A stretch of DNA of 64,000 bases from Flavobacteriales bacterium 33_180_T64 (GTDB lineage: Bacteria > Bacteroidota > Bacteroidia > Flavobacteriales > Flavobacteriaceae): contig MAAQ01000014.1 of the NCBI GenBank assembly GCA_002162685.1, forward strand, positions 124,001 to 188,000, written 5' to 3'. Shown here piece after piece: positions 35,238-46,000 of the stretch (the first letter of the stretch is position 1; each line of letters starts with the position of its first letter). A program made the position numbers and the translations under genes. Under the pieces are notes generated by a model. The model worked only from the letters and a program-made list of their open reading frames with translations. It searched no databases and had not been told where the DNA came from.

Positions 35238-35603
35238 ATGGATAAACTAAAAGTATTTTATGATGATTGGTGTCCCAACTGTACTAAATTCATGAAATTT
35301 ATAAAAAAACTTGACGTATTAAATTTAATTAGCTTCAAAAAGCTAAGAGAAAATAATAGTGTTGTGGGAATTAATTTAGAGGAGGCAGAAAAGAAAATGG
35401 CATCAACTTTGGATGATGAATTATGGAATTATGGATATAAAACAATATATGAGATATTTAAAAGAATTCCTTTGTTTTGGATATTTATCCCTGTTTTATT
35501 TTTATTAGAAATAAGTAAGATTGGAGAATTTTTGTATAACGAGTTAGCTTTGAAAAGAAAGATAATTCCAATACATTGCGATGACCATTGCGAAATAAAA
35601 TAA
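35238..35603 (+). CDS. DCC-family thiol-disulfide oxidoreductase (DUF393)
   Basis: A 121-residue thioredoxin-like protein with the DCC-family start KVFYDDWCPNCTKFMKFI (CxxC at about residues 12-15) and a typical tail (KIGEFLYNELALKRKI). Members of this family are repeatedly found beside or fused to HTTM membrane proteins, which supports placing it with the 30386 gene. The middle contains a hydrophobic stretch (PLFWIFIPVLFLLEI). It follows the outer-membrane receptor by 74 bp. A redox role on cysteine-containing substrates such as peptide 4 is possible. Confidence 0.82.
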   Translation: MDKLKVFYDDWCPNCTKFMKFIKKLDVLNLISFKKLRENNSVVGINLEEAEKKMASTLDDELWNYGYKTIYEIFKRIPLFWIFIPVLFLLEISKIGEFLYNELALKRKIIPIHCDDHCEIK

Positions 35604-35717
35604 ATTATCTTAATGGTGTTTTCAACAGCTTAGAGCTTCTCATCTTTTACAAATTTAATTAGGAGTTGATTAAATTTAATATTACTTTTTTTTATATTTA
35701 TAGAAAATAGTCTATAT

Positions 35718-37256
35718 ATGTTTAAAAAAGTTTTTGGAAGTGCTGTGTTTGGTGTCGAAGCCACTACGATTACTGTAGAGGTTAATGTCGATTCCGGTAT
35801 TGGTTACCATTTGGTAGGACTTCCTGATAATGCAATTAAAGAAAGCAATTTTCGCATTGCTGCTGCTCTTCAAAATAATGGGTATAAAATTCCAGGTAAG
35901 AAAATCATTATTAATATGTCACCTGCCGATTTACGTAAAGAAGGTTCTGCCTATGATCTTACTTTAGCTATTGGGATTTTAATAGCCTCCAAACAAATAC
36001 AAGCCGAAAATATTGAGAAATACCTTATTATGGGAGAATTGTCTCTCGACGGAAATTTGCAACCTATAAAAGGCGCTTTGCCTATTGCTGTAAAAGCAAG
36101 AGAAGAAGGGTTTAAAGGCTTTATCCTTCCGAAGCAAAATGCTAAAGAAGCCGCTATTGTTGATGAATTAGAAGTGTATGGTGTTGATAATATTATACAG
36201 GTGATTAATTTTTTTGATAGATCTGAAACTATTGAGCGAACCATAATTAATACACGAGAAGAATTTTATAAAAACCTTGATTTTCCTGATTTTGATTTTT
36301 CTGATGTTAAAGGTCAAGAAAGTATTAAACGCTGTATGGAAATTGCAGCAGCTGGTGGACATAATATTATTTTGATTGGACCACCAGGAGCAGGAAAAAC
36401 GATGCTTGCAAAACGCTTGCCATCCATATTGCCACCAATGACTTTACATGAAGCTTTAGAAACAACCAAAATTCATTCAGTAGTTGGTCGTGTTAAATCA
36501 CATGCTGGACTCATGGCGCAACGACCGTTTCGTAGTCCGCATCATACCATATCAAATGTCGCATTAGTTGGAGGAGGAAGTTATCCGCAACCAGGAGAAA
36601 TATCTTTATCTCATAATGGTGTTTTGTTTTTAGATGAGTTACCAGAGTTTAAACGAGAAGTATTAGAAGTGATGCGACAACCATTAGAAGATAGAGAGGT
36701 GACTATTTCTAGAGCCAAGTTTACGGTAACTTACCCATCGTCGTTTATGTTAGTCGCTAGTATGAATCCTAGTCCTGGAGGTTATTTTAATGACCCAAGT
36801 GCACCTGTAACATCTTCACCTTCAGAAATGCAACGGTACTTAAGTAAGATTTCTGGACCATTATTAGATCGTATAGACATTCATATAGAAGTTACTCCTG
36901 TGCCTTTTGATAAGTTATCAGATGATAGAAAAGGGGAATCTTCGGTTGATATTAGAAAACGGGTTACAGCTGCTAGAGGACTTCAAACAAAACGCTTTGA
37001 AATGTCAAATAGTGTACATTATAATGCACAAATGAATACCAAGCAAATTCGAAAATATTGCAAACTGGATGCTGCTTCAATGCAATTATTAAAAACGGCT
37101 ATGGAACGTTTAAATTTATCGGCTAGAGCATACGACAGAATCTTAAAAGTTTCTAGAACAATTGCCGATTTGGAAGCATCTGAAACTATCAATGGCTCTC
37201 ACATTTCCGAAGCCATACAATACCGGAGTATGGATCGTGAAGGTTGGTTGGGATAA
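35718..37256 (+). CDS. comM: YifB/ComM family Mg-chelatase-like AAA ATPase
   Basis: A 512-residue hexameric AAA+ helicase. Its Haemophilus/Vibrio homologue ComM drives branch migration during natural transformation. Order: N-terminal ChlI-type domain (about 1-185, with [14 protein letters not shown]), Walker [16 protein letters not shown] (about 220), Walker [10 protein letters not shown], and the C-terminal lid ending MDREGWLG. It is complete and intact. Decayed pieces of the same gene occur at 23.8 and 53.5 kb. comM is a known integration target for resistance islands in Acinetobacter. The preceding spacer (35604-35717) shows nothing specific. Confidence 0.93.
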   Translation: MFKKVFGSAVFGVEATTITVEVNVDSGIGYHLVGLPDNAIKESNFRIAAALQNNGYKIPGKKIIINMSPADLRKEGSAYDLTLAIGILIASKQIQAENIEKYLIMGELSLDGNLQPIKGALPIAVKAREEGFKGFILPKQNAKEAAIVDELEVYGVDNIIQVINFFDRSETIERTIINTREEFYKNLDFPDFDFSDVKGQESIKRCMEIAAAGGHNIILIGPPGAGKTMLAKRLPSILPPMTLHEALETTKIHSVVGRVKSHAGLMAQRPFRSPHHTISNVALVGGGSYPQPGEISLSHNGVLFLDELPEFKREVLEVMRQPLEDREVTISRAKFTVTYPSSFMLVASMNPSPGGYFNDPSAPVTSSPSEMQRYLSKISGPLLDRIDIHIEVTPVPFDKLSDDRKGESSVDIRKRVTAARGLQTKRFEMSNSVHYNAQMNTKQIRKYCKLDAASMQLLKTAMERLNLSARAYDRILKVSRTIADLEASETINGSHISEAIQYRSMDREGWLG

Positions 37257-37333
37257 CTATAAAAAATAATAGGATCTATTCTGATTTTTTTATTATTGAT
37301 TTTAAGGGTTCTTTTTTTTTGTAATGTATTGTA

Positions 37334-37361
37334 AAACAGGTATAAATACCTGTTTTTTTTT
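37334..37361 (+). terminator. intrinsic terminator after comM
   Basis: AAACAGGTA, loop TAAA, TACCTGTTT followed by a run of Ts: a 9-bp perfect stem about 80 bp after the comM stop. Confidence 0.85.
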
Positions 37362-37374
37362 GAATGTTTAAATA

Positions 37375-37382
37375 TACCTTTG
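37375..37382 (+). promoter_or_regulatory. -7 box TACCTTTG for the 37412 gene
   Basis: An exact TAnnTTTG match. Transcription would begin near 37388, which rules out the upstream in-frame ATG at 37364 and favours the start at 37412. Confidence 0.5.
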
Positions 37383-37411
37383 AGATATTAACAATCAAAA
37401 ACTATTTAATT

Positions 37412-37789
37412 ATGGAAACAAAAGCTAAATTATCTGCAAAACAATTACAAGATGCAAGTGCTGAAACTCAAGACAAGTATATCGGTGATTATATTACTGC
37501 TACGACAGTTATTACTGGTACATCTCGAGATCAAACATCTACCACTTTCAATACATCAGCAGGACCATTTATTCCCGCAACTAATATCATTTTAAACCCG
37601 CAAAATCCAATTCAAAGAGATATTGATTTACAAGCTGGGCAACAAAAATTGCACATTAATCAAATTACAATAACACCTCCTAACCCAGAACAAGAAGGTT
37701 CAGTTAGTTTGAATTGTACTTATACTGATTTTTATGGAAATGGAGAAAAGCAATTTGTAGGTTTAATAGCCAACTGGAATCTAGGTTAA
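37412..37789 (+). CDS. hypothetical 125-aa protein, first gene of the giant-protein locus
   Basis: I do not recognise this protein. It has no signal peptide, begins METKAKLSAKQLQDASAETQ and continues as a Thr/Asn/Gln-rich, probably beta-sheet domain (TTVITGTSRDQTSTTF, LHINQITITPP). I use the ATG at 37412 because an in-frame ATG at 37364 lies before the probable -7 box. It stands alone between the comM terminator and a strong hairpin at 37843, and is followed 143 bp later by the 1196-aa gene. Its small size and position suggest an abundant partner of the large proteins, but this is only inferred. Confidence 0.62.
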   Translation: METKAKLSAKQLQDASAETQDKYIGDYITATTVITGTSRDQTSTTFNTSAGPFIPATNIILNPQNPIQRDIDLQAGQQKLHINQITITPPNPEQEGSVSLNCTYTDFYGNGEKQFVGLIANWNLG

Positions 37790-37842
37790 TTTTTCAAAAC
37801 AAGCCTTAAACGGTATTCTTCTAAGTTACATTAAATAAGTGG

Positions 37843-37879
37843 TTGCTTAGGTTATTTGTCTGATAAATAGCCTAAGCAA
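37843..37879 (+). promoter_or_regulatory. 15-bp hairpin between the small gene and the giant operon
   Basis: TTGCTTAGGTTATTT (37843-37857), loop GTCTGAT, AAATAGCCTAAGCAA (37865-37879): a 15-bp stem with one G-U pair. There is no T-run after it on either strand. It could be an attenuator or an RNA stabiliser rather than a simple terminator. Confidence 0.7.
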
Positions 37880-37932
37880 ATACACTATGCTTTAATCACT
37901 ACCAAACTGTAATCACGATTTAATTCTTTGTC

Positions 37933-40900
37933 ATGTCTGAAACGATTTTTACACAAGCTCAATCTAACAGTTCGCTATATATAAATAATGGAATCGGTGT
38001 AGGATGGTCAGCATTTTTGTTGCCCAAAAACGTTGAACCAGAGGTAGAGAATTATACACTAACAGAAGCATGGGAGCTTCAAACTGCAAGTCCTTCTGTT
38101 TTTGGTTATTTTCTTTTTAGCCGAAGTATTCCTAATGATTTGAGTACATTTATAGAAGAGGCTTGGAATTATTTCTCTAAACAAGGTTCACAATCTGGGG
38201 CGTATGTAGCTTGGTTTAATTCTCCAAATGAAAGCCCAACAACAAAAAATACAATTTTGTTAAAAGCGGACGCTTTAAGTTTTGCAACATCTATTGTTGT
38301 AGACGAAGATGTAAGTTTACTATTTGGTGGTTATATTGAATTATTTATTTCTGGAGGAGGTAATGCGGGAGTCAATCTCAGTATCAATAATGAAGGTAAT
38401 GCGATTCAATTAAAATATTATGATTCTATTGGTAAAATAAAATTTGAACCAAAAGATCATCCAGGTATCTCAACTGTAGATTATGAAATGCCACTGCCTT
38501 TTGATGGGGCTTTAAGAGGTTGTTTTCAACCTCGTTTCTTACTCAATACATCTACCCAAGCTTACAATTCTTTTGATATAGCTTTGAAATATTTTTTCCC
38601 GCAAGAAGAAAACATTCTTGAATTAAGTTACCCTATATTCAATACTTATCAAAGTAGCTGGAAACTTCGTTTTGTTGCTAGCCTAGATTATTGGGATCAA
38701 CTAAATAAAAACTACAATCCATTAACCCAAGAAGGAAACTTACGAACTTATTTAGCTTTCGATGGTATGGAAAACACCAATTCAGGAGCAAAAGAGAATA
38801 TTCCAATTCCGTCACAGTCACTAACAGACTATGGTACAGGGATGACTTTAAAGCCAAATGTAGCGTTTCTTGATGAATCAGAAGGGATACAACCCGATGC
38901 TGCTATGCTAGTGTTTAGCCAGCGTAAGGTCAATGTAGAAGATAGTTATTATCTAATCCCACAAGGGAATTTTCATCTCGGATTTGATACTGATGCCAAT
39001 CCTGGAGTAGCGACGAATGGTCAATACAATGCGCTTTGTGGTATTTCTGGAACAGAAACCATAAGTTTTGCACCTGCTTCCGATGATCCTGAAGCTCCTT
39101 ATGAAGGAGATATTATTAGTTTTTATTCAGGACAAGCAGCGTATGCACCAATTTTTCCATTTCCAGAAGTCAATCTTTATAATCCACCTGATTATGAAGG
39201 TGATCCTTTGTTAAATTCAGACTATCATACAGCTTGGTTAAATATCACTCCAAGCAATAGTAAATCCAATCTCTACAGTTCCCAACCAGAAGGCTCTATG
39301 CTCTACAGTAAGGACAGTGAAATGCATACTGCAATGCCTGAATTTTTAGGATTCTTTGAGCCTAGCATCGTCGTCACTCCTAATACAGGATTTTGTTTTC
39401 CTATGGTGTTTTATTATGGCTTTGATACCGATATCGAAGCCGATTTTAATGGCTTTGAATTTCAAATCATACTTCCCAGTCGAAAATCCATAATCAATCA
39501 TGGCGCTAGTCTTCATGCACAAAGTAAATACACGTATCACAATAAGTCTTTAAATACAGAAGCAGCACCTATAACAGCAACAACCAATCAAGGGTTAATT
39601 GTTACAGTTGAAAATGATGGTCAATGGAAAGAGCTACAATTAGCCAAAAATGAAATTTTAGATACGATTTATCAGCTTAAATTTACCAATCTTGCATCGC
39701 AATTAAGAAGCGCCTTTCAAACCAATCAACAATTTTTAGTTATTACCGATAATACCTTTTTAGGAGCTTTAAACTCAGAAAATGTAGAAGATGATGTCGC
39801 CAAGTTTTATAACAAAATGTCTATAGAAGAATGGGCTTTTGATATCAATACAGGTGTCGATAATTTATATGGCGATTATCGAAATGTACTCATTTTTAAA
39901 TTCTGTGATGGTACCTTAAAAGACCGTGTTATGAATCCGCAGGATTGGACAGAAGCCAGTAATTTTAATGCTACCGATAATAATGGACTAACAGCAGTCT
40001 CTCAATGGCTTCAAGATTACATTTTAGACGCAGAACAACGCTATCTCGAATTCAAAAATCCGTTCTATAAAAAGTTTTATGATATCGTTAATGATAAAAA
40101 CTGGAATGGTATTCTGGCACTAAAAGTTGACCTTAATCTTGCAGAATTGCCAATTGAAATTCAGGGTTTACTCGCGGGTATGGATCTTTCCAATTTCTTT
40201 GGGCATCATCTAGGAATAGAAGTCAGTAGAGTAGATATTACAGAAGAGATTAAAATGGAAGATGTCTCTTCACTTTTTGGATTAATAGATTATAATGATA
40301 AAGTATATACAGAGCAACTTAAAGCAGGAGATGATCCTAATAAACCTGTTCCGCCAGATGCTAATGTCTATGATTTTAAAGTGCTCACTTTACAAGTACT
40401 TTTTGAGAATACGACGATAAAAGATTTTATAAGTAAAGCACAGTTAACCATGAACGAGCTCTTCTCAGATACCGTTGTGGCTAAACCAAACATAGAAGAT
40501 CCTGGAGAATTCTCAACCGTAGTTTATGACGGAACCTATGAAAATCAAGATGGAGAATCTACATATTCCTTTAATGTTGTAGATCCCGGACAACGCCTGT
40601 TTTTTAATAATAACCTATTAAGTTATATCTCTTTAAGTAAATCCCAGTTCAATACCTTGGTCAAAGAGGGAGAAAATGGATCTACTCAAGTACAAACCCG
40701 ATTTTTACTTTGGGGATACATGCATTTTGAGGCCATTCCCAATTACGATGTATTCTCTTTTGGAGCCGAAAATGGCTATGAAGATGAAGGGCAAGGCTAT
40801 GGTTTAGCTTATGCGAACTTGTACATTGCAATGGACTTTGCTTTAGATACACCTACTGTACGCACCTTTACCTTTAATGCATTGGATGTTAGCTTCGATC

Positions 40901-41523
40901 CCGAGAAAAGTACTTCTCGTGAGCACAGCTTATTTCCAAATTTTGCTTTAAAACTCAATAAACTGGTGGTAGGAACCGAAGAAAAATATCCAGGAGATTT
41001 AGGATACTTGCCAGTAGGTGTTGAGATGAATTCTAGTCGTTTAGATGGTGATTGGTATGGATTGGAATTAGAGGTAAATATGGGAGGACCAGGAGAGTTA
41101 ACTTCTGCTGCCGGATTTGATTCGACGATGATGTTGGCTTGGACACCAGGAAAGCAACTTGTAAATAGTGATGGAGAAAAAGATAGTAGCTATAATGCCT
41201 ATGTTGGTATCCAACTTCCAGGTACGAGTAATGATGCAAAACTCCTTAGTATACAAGGGGTATTAAAAATTGCCGTAGGCGATTTATTCTTGCAATATTA
41301 TGAAGACGCAAATTACTTCTCACTACGTATGAGTGATATCAGTCTTAAGTTTTTAGGTATCGCTAAACTTCCACCCGACGGTTATATAAATTTCTTCATT
41401 TTCGGGAATCCTGATGCTAATGGAAAACGTGAAAACCTTGGCTGGTATGCTGCTTACAATAAGAATGATAAAAAATCCGAAGCAACGACTTATAAAACCA
41501 TTCCTAAATCGAATTCTAAATGA
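37933..41523 (+). CDS. hypothetical 1196-aa beta-rich protein
   Basis: I do not recognise this protein. It is 1196 residues with no signal peptide or membrane helix, opening MSETIFTQAQSNSSLYINNG. It is rich in Asn, Asp, Tyr and Phe, with alternating hydrophobic residues throughout, as in large beta-sandwich or beta-solenoid proteins. Near the C-terminus the segments SLRMSDISLKFLGIAKLP and AVGDLFLQYYEDANYFSL recall the repeated beta segments of the 3479-aa neighbour. The stop codon overlaps the start of the MBL gene (ATGA at 41520-41523), so translation is coupled. A structural role in a large assembly is plausible but unproven. Confidence 0.72.
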   Translation: MSETIFTQAQSNSSLYINNGIGVGWSAFLLPKNVEPEVENYTLTEAWELQTASPSVFGYFLFSRSIPNDLSTFIEEAWNYFSKQGSQSGAYVAWFNSPNESPTTKNTILLKADALSFATSIVVDEDVSLLFGGYIELFISGGGNAGVNLSINNEGNAIQLKYYDSIGKIKFEPKDHPGISTVDYEMPLPFDGALRGCFQPRFLLNTSTQAYNSFDIALKYFFPQEENILELSYPIFNTYQSSWKLRFVASLDYWDQLNKNYNPLTQEGNLRTYLAFDGMENTNSGAKENIPIPSQSLTDYGTGMTLKPNVAFLDESEGIQPDAAMLVFSQRKVNVEDSYYLIPQGNFHLGFDTDANPGVATNGQYNALCGISGTETISFAPASDDPEAPYEGDIISFYSGQAAYAPIFPFPEVNLYNPPDYEGDPLLNSDYHTAWLNITPSNSKSNLYSSQPEGSMLYSKDSEMHTAMPEFLGFFEPSIVVTPNTGFCFPMVFYYGFDTDIEADFNGFEFQIILPSRKSIINHGASLHAQSKYTYHNKSLNTEAAPITATTNQGLIVTVENDGQWKELQLAKNEILDTIYQLKFTNLASQLRSAFQTNQQFLVITDNTFLGALNSENVEDDVAKFYNKMSIEEWAFDINTGVDNLYGDYRNVLIFKFCDGTLKDRVMNPQDWTEASNFNATDNNGLTAVSQWLQDYILDAEQRYLEFKNPFYKKFYDIVNDKNWNGILALKVDLNLAELPIEIQGLLAGMDLSNFFGHHLGIEVSRVDITEEIKMEDVSSLFGLIDYNDKVYTEQLKAGDDPNKPVPPDANVYDFKVLTLQVLFENTTIKDFISKAQLTMNELFSDTVVAKPNIEDPGEFSTVVYDGTYENQDGESTYSFNVVDPGQRLFFNNNLLSYISLSKSQFNTLVKEGENGSTQVQTRFLLWGYMHFEAIPNYDVFSFGAENGYEDEGQGYGLAYANLYIAMDFALDTPTVRTFTFNALDVSFDPEKSTSREHSLFPNFALKLNKLVVGTEEKYPGDLGYLPVGVEMNSSRLDGDWYGLELEVNMGGPGELTSAAGFDSTMMLAWTPGKQLVNSDGEKDSSYNAYVGIQLPGTSNDAKLLSIQGVLKIAVGDLFLQYYEDANYFSLRMSDISLKFLGIAKLPPDGYINFFIFGNPDANGKRENLGWYAAYNKNDKKSEATTYKTIPKSNSK

Positions 41524-43001
41524 AAACAATTCTAAAACAATTATATATAAGCTTCCTCTTCCTTTTTTTAGTAGGAACTACTTATGCCTCTCAATTAGAT
41601 ATTCATCATATTGGCGTAGGTCAGGGAGATGCCACTCTTTTTGTCTTTACCTATGATGATGAGAGTACTGTAAATATTTTGATTGATACCGGTAATAGTA
41701 ATGGAAAAGGCGAAGAGGTTTTTAATTATTTAATTTCAGCAATTCCCAAAAAGGAGAATCGAAAAATCGATATTATAATTACGTCTCACCTTCATAGTGA
41801 TCATTATGGAGGGACACCAAAGTTGTTAGAATTACTTTTTGCTAATGGTTGGGGAGTTTATCGAATTATTGATAGAAATGGGGGTATAGCTCCAGATCCC
41901 AATGTTCCATGTTATACTACAGATGGTATTGTAGTAGATAATGACCCAGTACCTCCTGAATATGCAGAACCAGCATCAAACTTATATCAGCGGTATATTA
42001 GTGCCTGTGATACATATTATCCAAATGCAAGAGAAAATTATTTAGTAGGAACTGAATTAATTAGTCAAGTTTTAAAAAAGACAGATTATGTTTTTAAGTT
42101 TTGGAATCTGGCTAACAATGCCTGTGTGCTTAAACAATATGGAACATATGAAACCGATTGTTATCAGGCTAATAATGAAAATGATCTTTCCAATGTTTGG
42201 TTGGTAGAATACCAAGGGTTTAAATACTTTACTGGAGGTGATATTGGTGGCGGTGGCGGTTCATATCTCAATCTCGAAACACCATTATGTCATACGTTTT
42301 TAACTTGGCCAGATAGCGGCAATTTTCATTTATGCAGTTTTAAAGTAAGCCACCATGGAAGTGCACATAGTACAAATTCTGATTTTGTAAGTACAGGATG
42401 TTCAGACCCTACTTTAGCTATCGTACCTTCTGCATTGCGTTCTTTTAGTGGTACTCAAATTCCTACGTATGATACTTTAAATCGTATAGCTACCCATCCA
42501 ACAAGTTTATTATACACCTTTATAAAAGACGATGGTGTCTATTATAAAGGTAGCGTGAATTATTATAATCATGTGGTTTTATCTATTATGAATCCTGGGT
42601 TTGGAAAGCCTATACAAATGGCTGCAAATGAATACGCAATTAGTAAATCGGATTTGACTGGACCGACAAATCATTGGAAGAGTCAGACATTTACTTGTTC
42701 TAAAAATCATGATGCACCAACAATAGAGGACTATGTGATTAGCAGCCTAGATGGTCAACTTGATGAAACCCTTCAAAAGCATACCAATTTAAATGGTTAT
42801 ATAACGTCCGATAAGCAACATTATTACGAAACAGGGGAAGTGTTAGTAACTGCCTCTACAAGAAGCTCCAAACAGGATAAACGATTAGAACGATTGGAAC
42901 GTAAAAAAATAAGACAGCAAGAACGCTTTATGCGTCGAGAACGAAACATGTTAAGGCGCTATAAAAAACGAAGTGAAAGACGTTCTGAACAGCAGAATTA
43001 A
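41520..43001 (+). CDS. secreted metallo-beta-lactamase-fold hydrolase (ComEC-C-like) with basic tail
   Basis: A 493-residue protein with a signal peptide (KTILKQLYISFLFLFLVGTT). The MBL domain resembles the C-terminal nuclease-like domain of ComEC: HHIGVGQGDATLFV, the zinc motif HLHSDH at about residues 90-95, FTGGDIGGGGG and VSHHGSAHSTNS. The last ~55 residues (about 440-493) are extremely basic, mostly Arg, Lys, Glu and Gln (e.g. RRERNMLRRYKKRSERR), fitting nucleic-acid or polyanion binding. It is the middle gene of a coupled operon between two giant proteins. A role as extracellular phosphodiesterase or nuclease is possible. Confidence 0.8.
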   Translation: MKTILKQLYISFLFLFLVGTTYASQLDIHHIGVGQGDATLFVFTYDDESTVNILIDTGNSNGKGEEVFNYLISAIPKKENRKIDIIITSHLHSDHYGGTPKLLELLFANGWGVYRIIDRNGGIAPDPNVPCYTTDGIVVDNDPVPPEYAEPASNLYQRYISACDTYYPNARENYLVGTELISQVLKKTDYVFKFWNLANNACVLKQYGTYETDCYQANNENDLSNVWLVEYQGFKYFTGGDIGGGGGSYLNLETPLCHTFLTWPDSGNFHLCSFKVSHHGSAHSTNSDFVSTGCSDPTLAIVPSALRSFSGTQIPTYDTLNRIATHPTSLLYTFIKDDGVYYKGSVNYYNHVVLSIMNPGFGKPIQMAANEYAISKSDLTGPTNHWKSQTFTCSKNHDAPTIEDYVISSLDGQLDETLQKHTNLNGYITSDKQHYYETGEVLVTASTRSSKQDKRLERLERKKIRQQERFMRRERNMLRRYKKRSERRSEQQN

Positions 43002-43051
43002 TACTAGTCTATACCACATAAGCAAAGTGCTTTAACAGAAAATAAAACAGA

Positions 43052-46000
43052 ATGACTCTAAACGAAATAGCCGAACAACTCAAAGCAGCTGCAGTAGAAG
43101 GCGGTGGAACATTATTGCTTGATAATTCTATCATTCAAACTGATAGCTGGCAACTCGTTTTAGACCTTATTAATCCTCAAGTATTAGAATTAACACTAGA
43201 TCCAGAAACAGATATTTATGTAGAAGAAGATATCCTTTATGTAAAAGGAGAAGGATCATTATATAATAGTACAGGGATTTCAGAAGTTCAAATAAAAGGC
43301 GAAGAAGAAGCTTCAAGAACTTCACTGCTCACATCAACAATAAGTGAAATTGAATTAGCAGATATTCCTAATCCTGATATGGGATTGATAGACAACCCAA
43401 ATTTATGGTTGCCGAATTATAGCTTTAATGATGTTCCTCTAGTGGTAAATTCTGAAGACATGACATTGAATCTTAGTAAGGAGAGTTCAGAACAAAGCTA
43501 TGATATCCTTCCTTCATTAAAGATTAATTTAAGTGGTTTAGGGTTTTCAGTCACTAAAATATATTTTTCAGACACGCTGTATAACTATGGGTTTGATATT
43601 AGTGGAGCGTTTAGTATTAGTAGTATTGCTATTCCTGTACGAGTAGAGTTACCTACGACGTCGAGTGCCACACAAGAATGGAATCTTGTACTTGGTAAAA
43701 AAGGAGATTACCTCATAAATCTTGCAGATACGTTTAATTTATTAGGAGGCGTTAATGCATTCCAAGAAATGCCATCCGATTTAACCTCGGTTGGTGGTTT
43801 TGGTATCATAGAAATGAGCGTACTGTTTAGTAATACAGAAAACGCAACTAATATTGCTAATGTTTTAGTACAGTTTGGTTGTAATGATTGGACTGTGGTA
43901 AAAGGTTTTGTTATTAAAGAAGCTGCCATCACAATCTCTGTAAATAAGCCTTTTCAAAAAGAAATGACTGTAACCTCAGTAATTACAGGAGAATTTCACC
44001 TTGGAACAACAACGGTTTATGTTTTTACCTTGTTTATGTCCTTAGGAACAGGAACTCAAGATTGGGTAATGACTTTAACAGCAAATATTCCATTAGATGA
44101 TATTTCAGCTTTAGACGCTTTACCTGGAGGATTAAATGTTGCCGAGCTGAATTTGCCAGAAGATGTCAGTACTGCAGAATTAAGAGTCAATGAATTTACC
44201 ATTACCTATAACCCTAGTTCTAAAACTATGGGTTATATGCAATTAGATGTGTCATTACTTGCTGTTTGGAATTTTTATTATAGTAGCTCTGGCGATCCTT
44301 TATTAGGTATAGGAAACCCCTATTTATATCTTAAAATAGAAAATCCAATCCCAACTGCTAATGATCAAGAAAACCCAAATCGTCTTATTAATCTCAATGC
44401 AGGAGGTAGTATTTATATAGATACGACAACACTTTTAGTAACCTCTTCTTATTCCAATGCTCCAACCACTTGGGCTTTTTCAATTGCTCAAGAACCCAAT
44501 TCAGTATTATCTCTAAAAAGCTTAGTAGAAAAATTACTACCAGAATATAATTGGGATAATTTGCCCAGTTTTGTGCCAGAAGATATTATGCTTAGCGGTT
44601 TTGAAATTAAAGTATATTCTGACCCAGCTACCAATACTAGTAACTATGCATTTAAAGGCGAAACTATTGTAGATTGGGATGTGACTATAGGAACAATACC
44701 ACTCAGTGCTAAAGCGAGTTTTGATGTGACCTATAAAAGTTCAGGAGAAGTAGAAGGTAAACTGAGTATGGGAGCTACAATTTCTCAATTGGATCTAACA
44801 GTCGGTTATGAGTTTAATGACACTGAGAAATGTCTTTTTGTAGATTGGAATGTATTTAAAGGGAGCTATTGTACCACTGATGACAATGGGAAATATGTAA
44901 AAATAGCCATGAATGACATCAGTTTTGGGGGCATTTTGGAATTATTAGTCTTAGTCGTTCAACCTGGTCTTACCAGTTATTCGTTACCAGCGCCATGGAA
45001 TTTACTTAATGAGATTTCATTAAAAGGATTAACACTTAAGATTGATGTTTCTAAAGATCCATACGATGTTGAGGTTACCTATACCTTACCAAAGCCAGTT
45101 AACCTTGGATTTCTGAAGATAGATGCGCTCAATTTTAAAAAACCAGATCCAAATGCAGGAGAAACATCTTATGTAAATATAGAATTGTCTGGGTCGTATT
45201 TAGGAGGGAAACCTATTCCTGAATGGAAATCTCCTAACGAAGCACCACCAGAAATACCAGCACAAGGAAATGATTATTTCGATTTACGACTCCTAGCATT
45301 AGGACAACATATATCAATCAATGGTTATGAAGATTTAAAGACTATTGAAGAGGTTATTAGTGCTATGCGAGATATTCCTAGTACAGGAGGATCTTCTAAC
45401 CCTGTAGATGGTCAACTGGCCAAGGGATATCCTGTTTTTAATAATGACAGTAATTGGCTCATTGCTACAAATTTTGGAATCTTAAAAGTAGGGAATGACT
45501 ATACCATAGATATGTCTATCGTTTTTAACGATCCAGAACTCTATGGGTTGCGTATTGAAATGGCAGGAGCTAAAGCTAAAATATTTAATGGGCTTAAGTT
45601 CGAGATTATGTACAAGAAGATCAGTGATTCGGTCGGAATGTACCAAATAGAACTCACCTTACCCGATGCCATGCGCTATTTGCAATTTGGTGTAGTAAGT
45701 ATCATTTTGCCCGTTATTCTTGTTCAAATTTATACTAATGGTGATTTTTACTTAGACATTGGATTTCCTCACAATGAAGATTTCTCACGTTCATTTACAG
45801 CCACAGCCATTATTATGGGGATTCCATTTAGAGGTTCGGCTGGTTTCTACTTCGGAAAACTGAGTAATGAAACTGCAACTCAAGTTCCAGAAACTACAGC
45901 AGGGACTTTTAATCCAGTCATCGTTTTTGGTTTAGGAGTTCAAATAGGTATTGGTTACGACCTTAGACTAGGTATTCTCAATGCAGGATTTAGTTTAATG

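Noticed and set aside
37364-37411. Upstream ATG as start of the 125-aa gene
   Set aside because: The region between 37364 and 37412 contains the probable -7 box and would add an atypical hydrophobic start.
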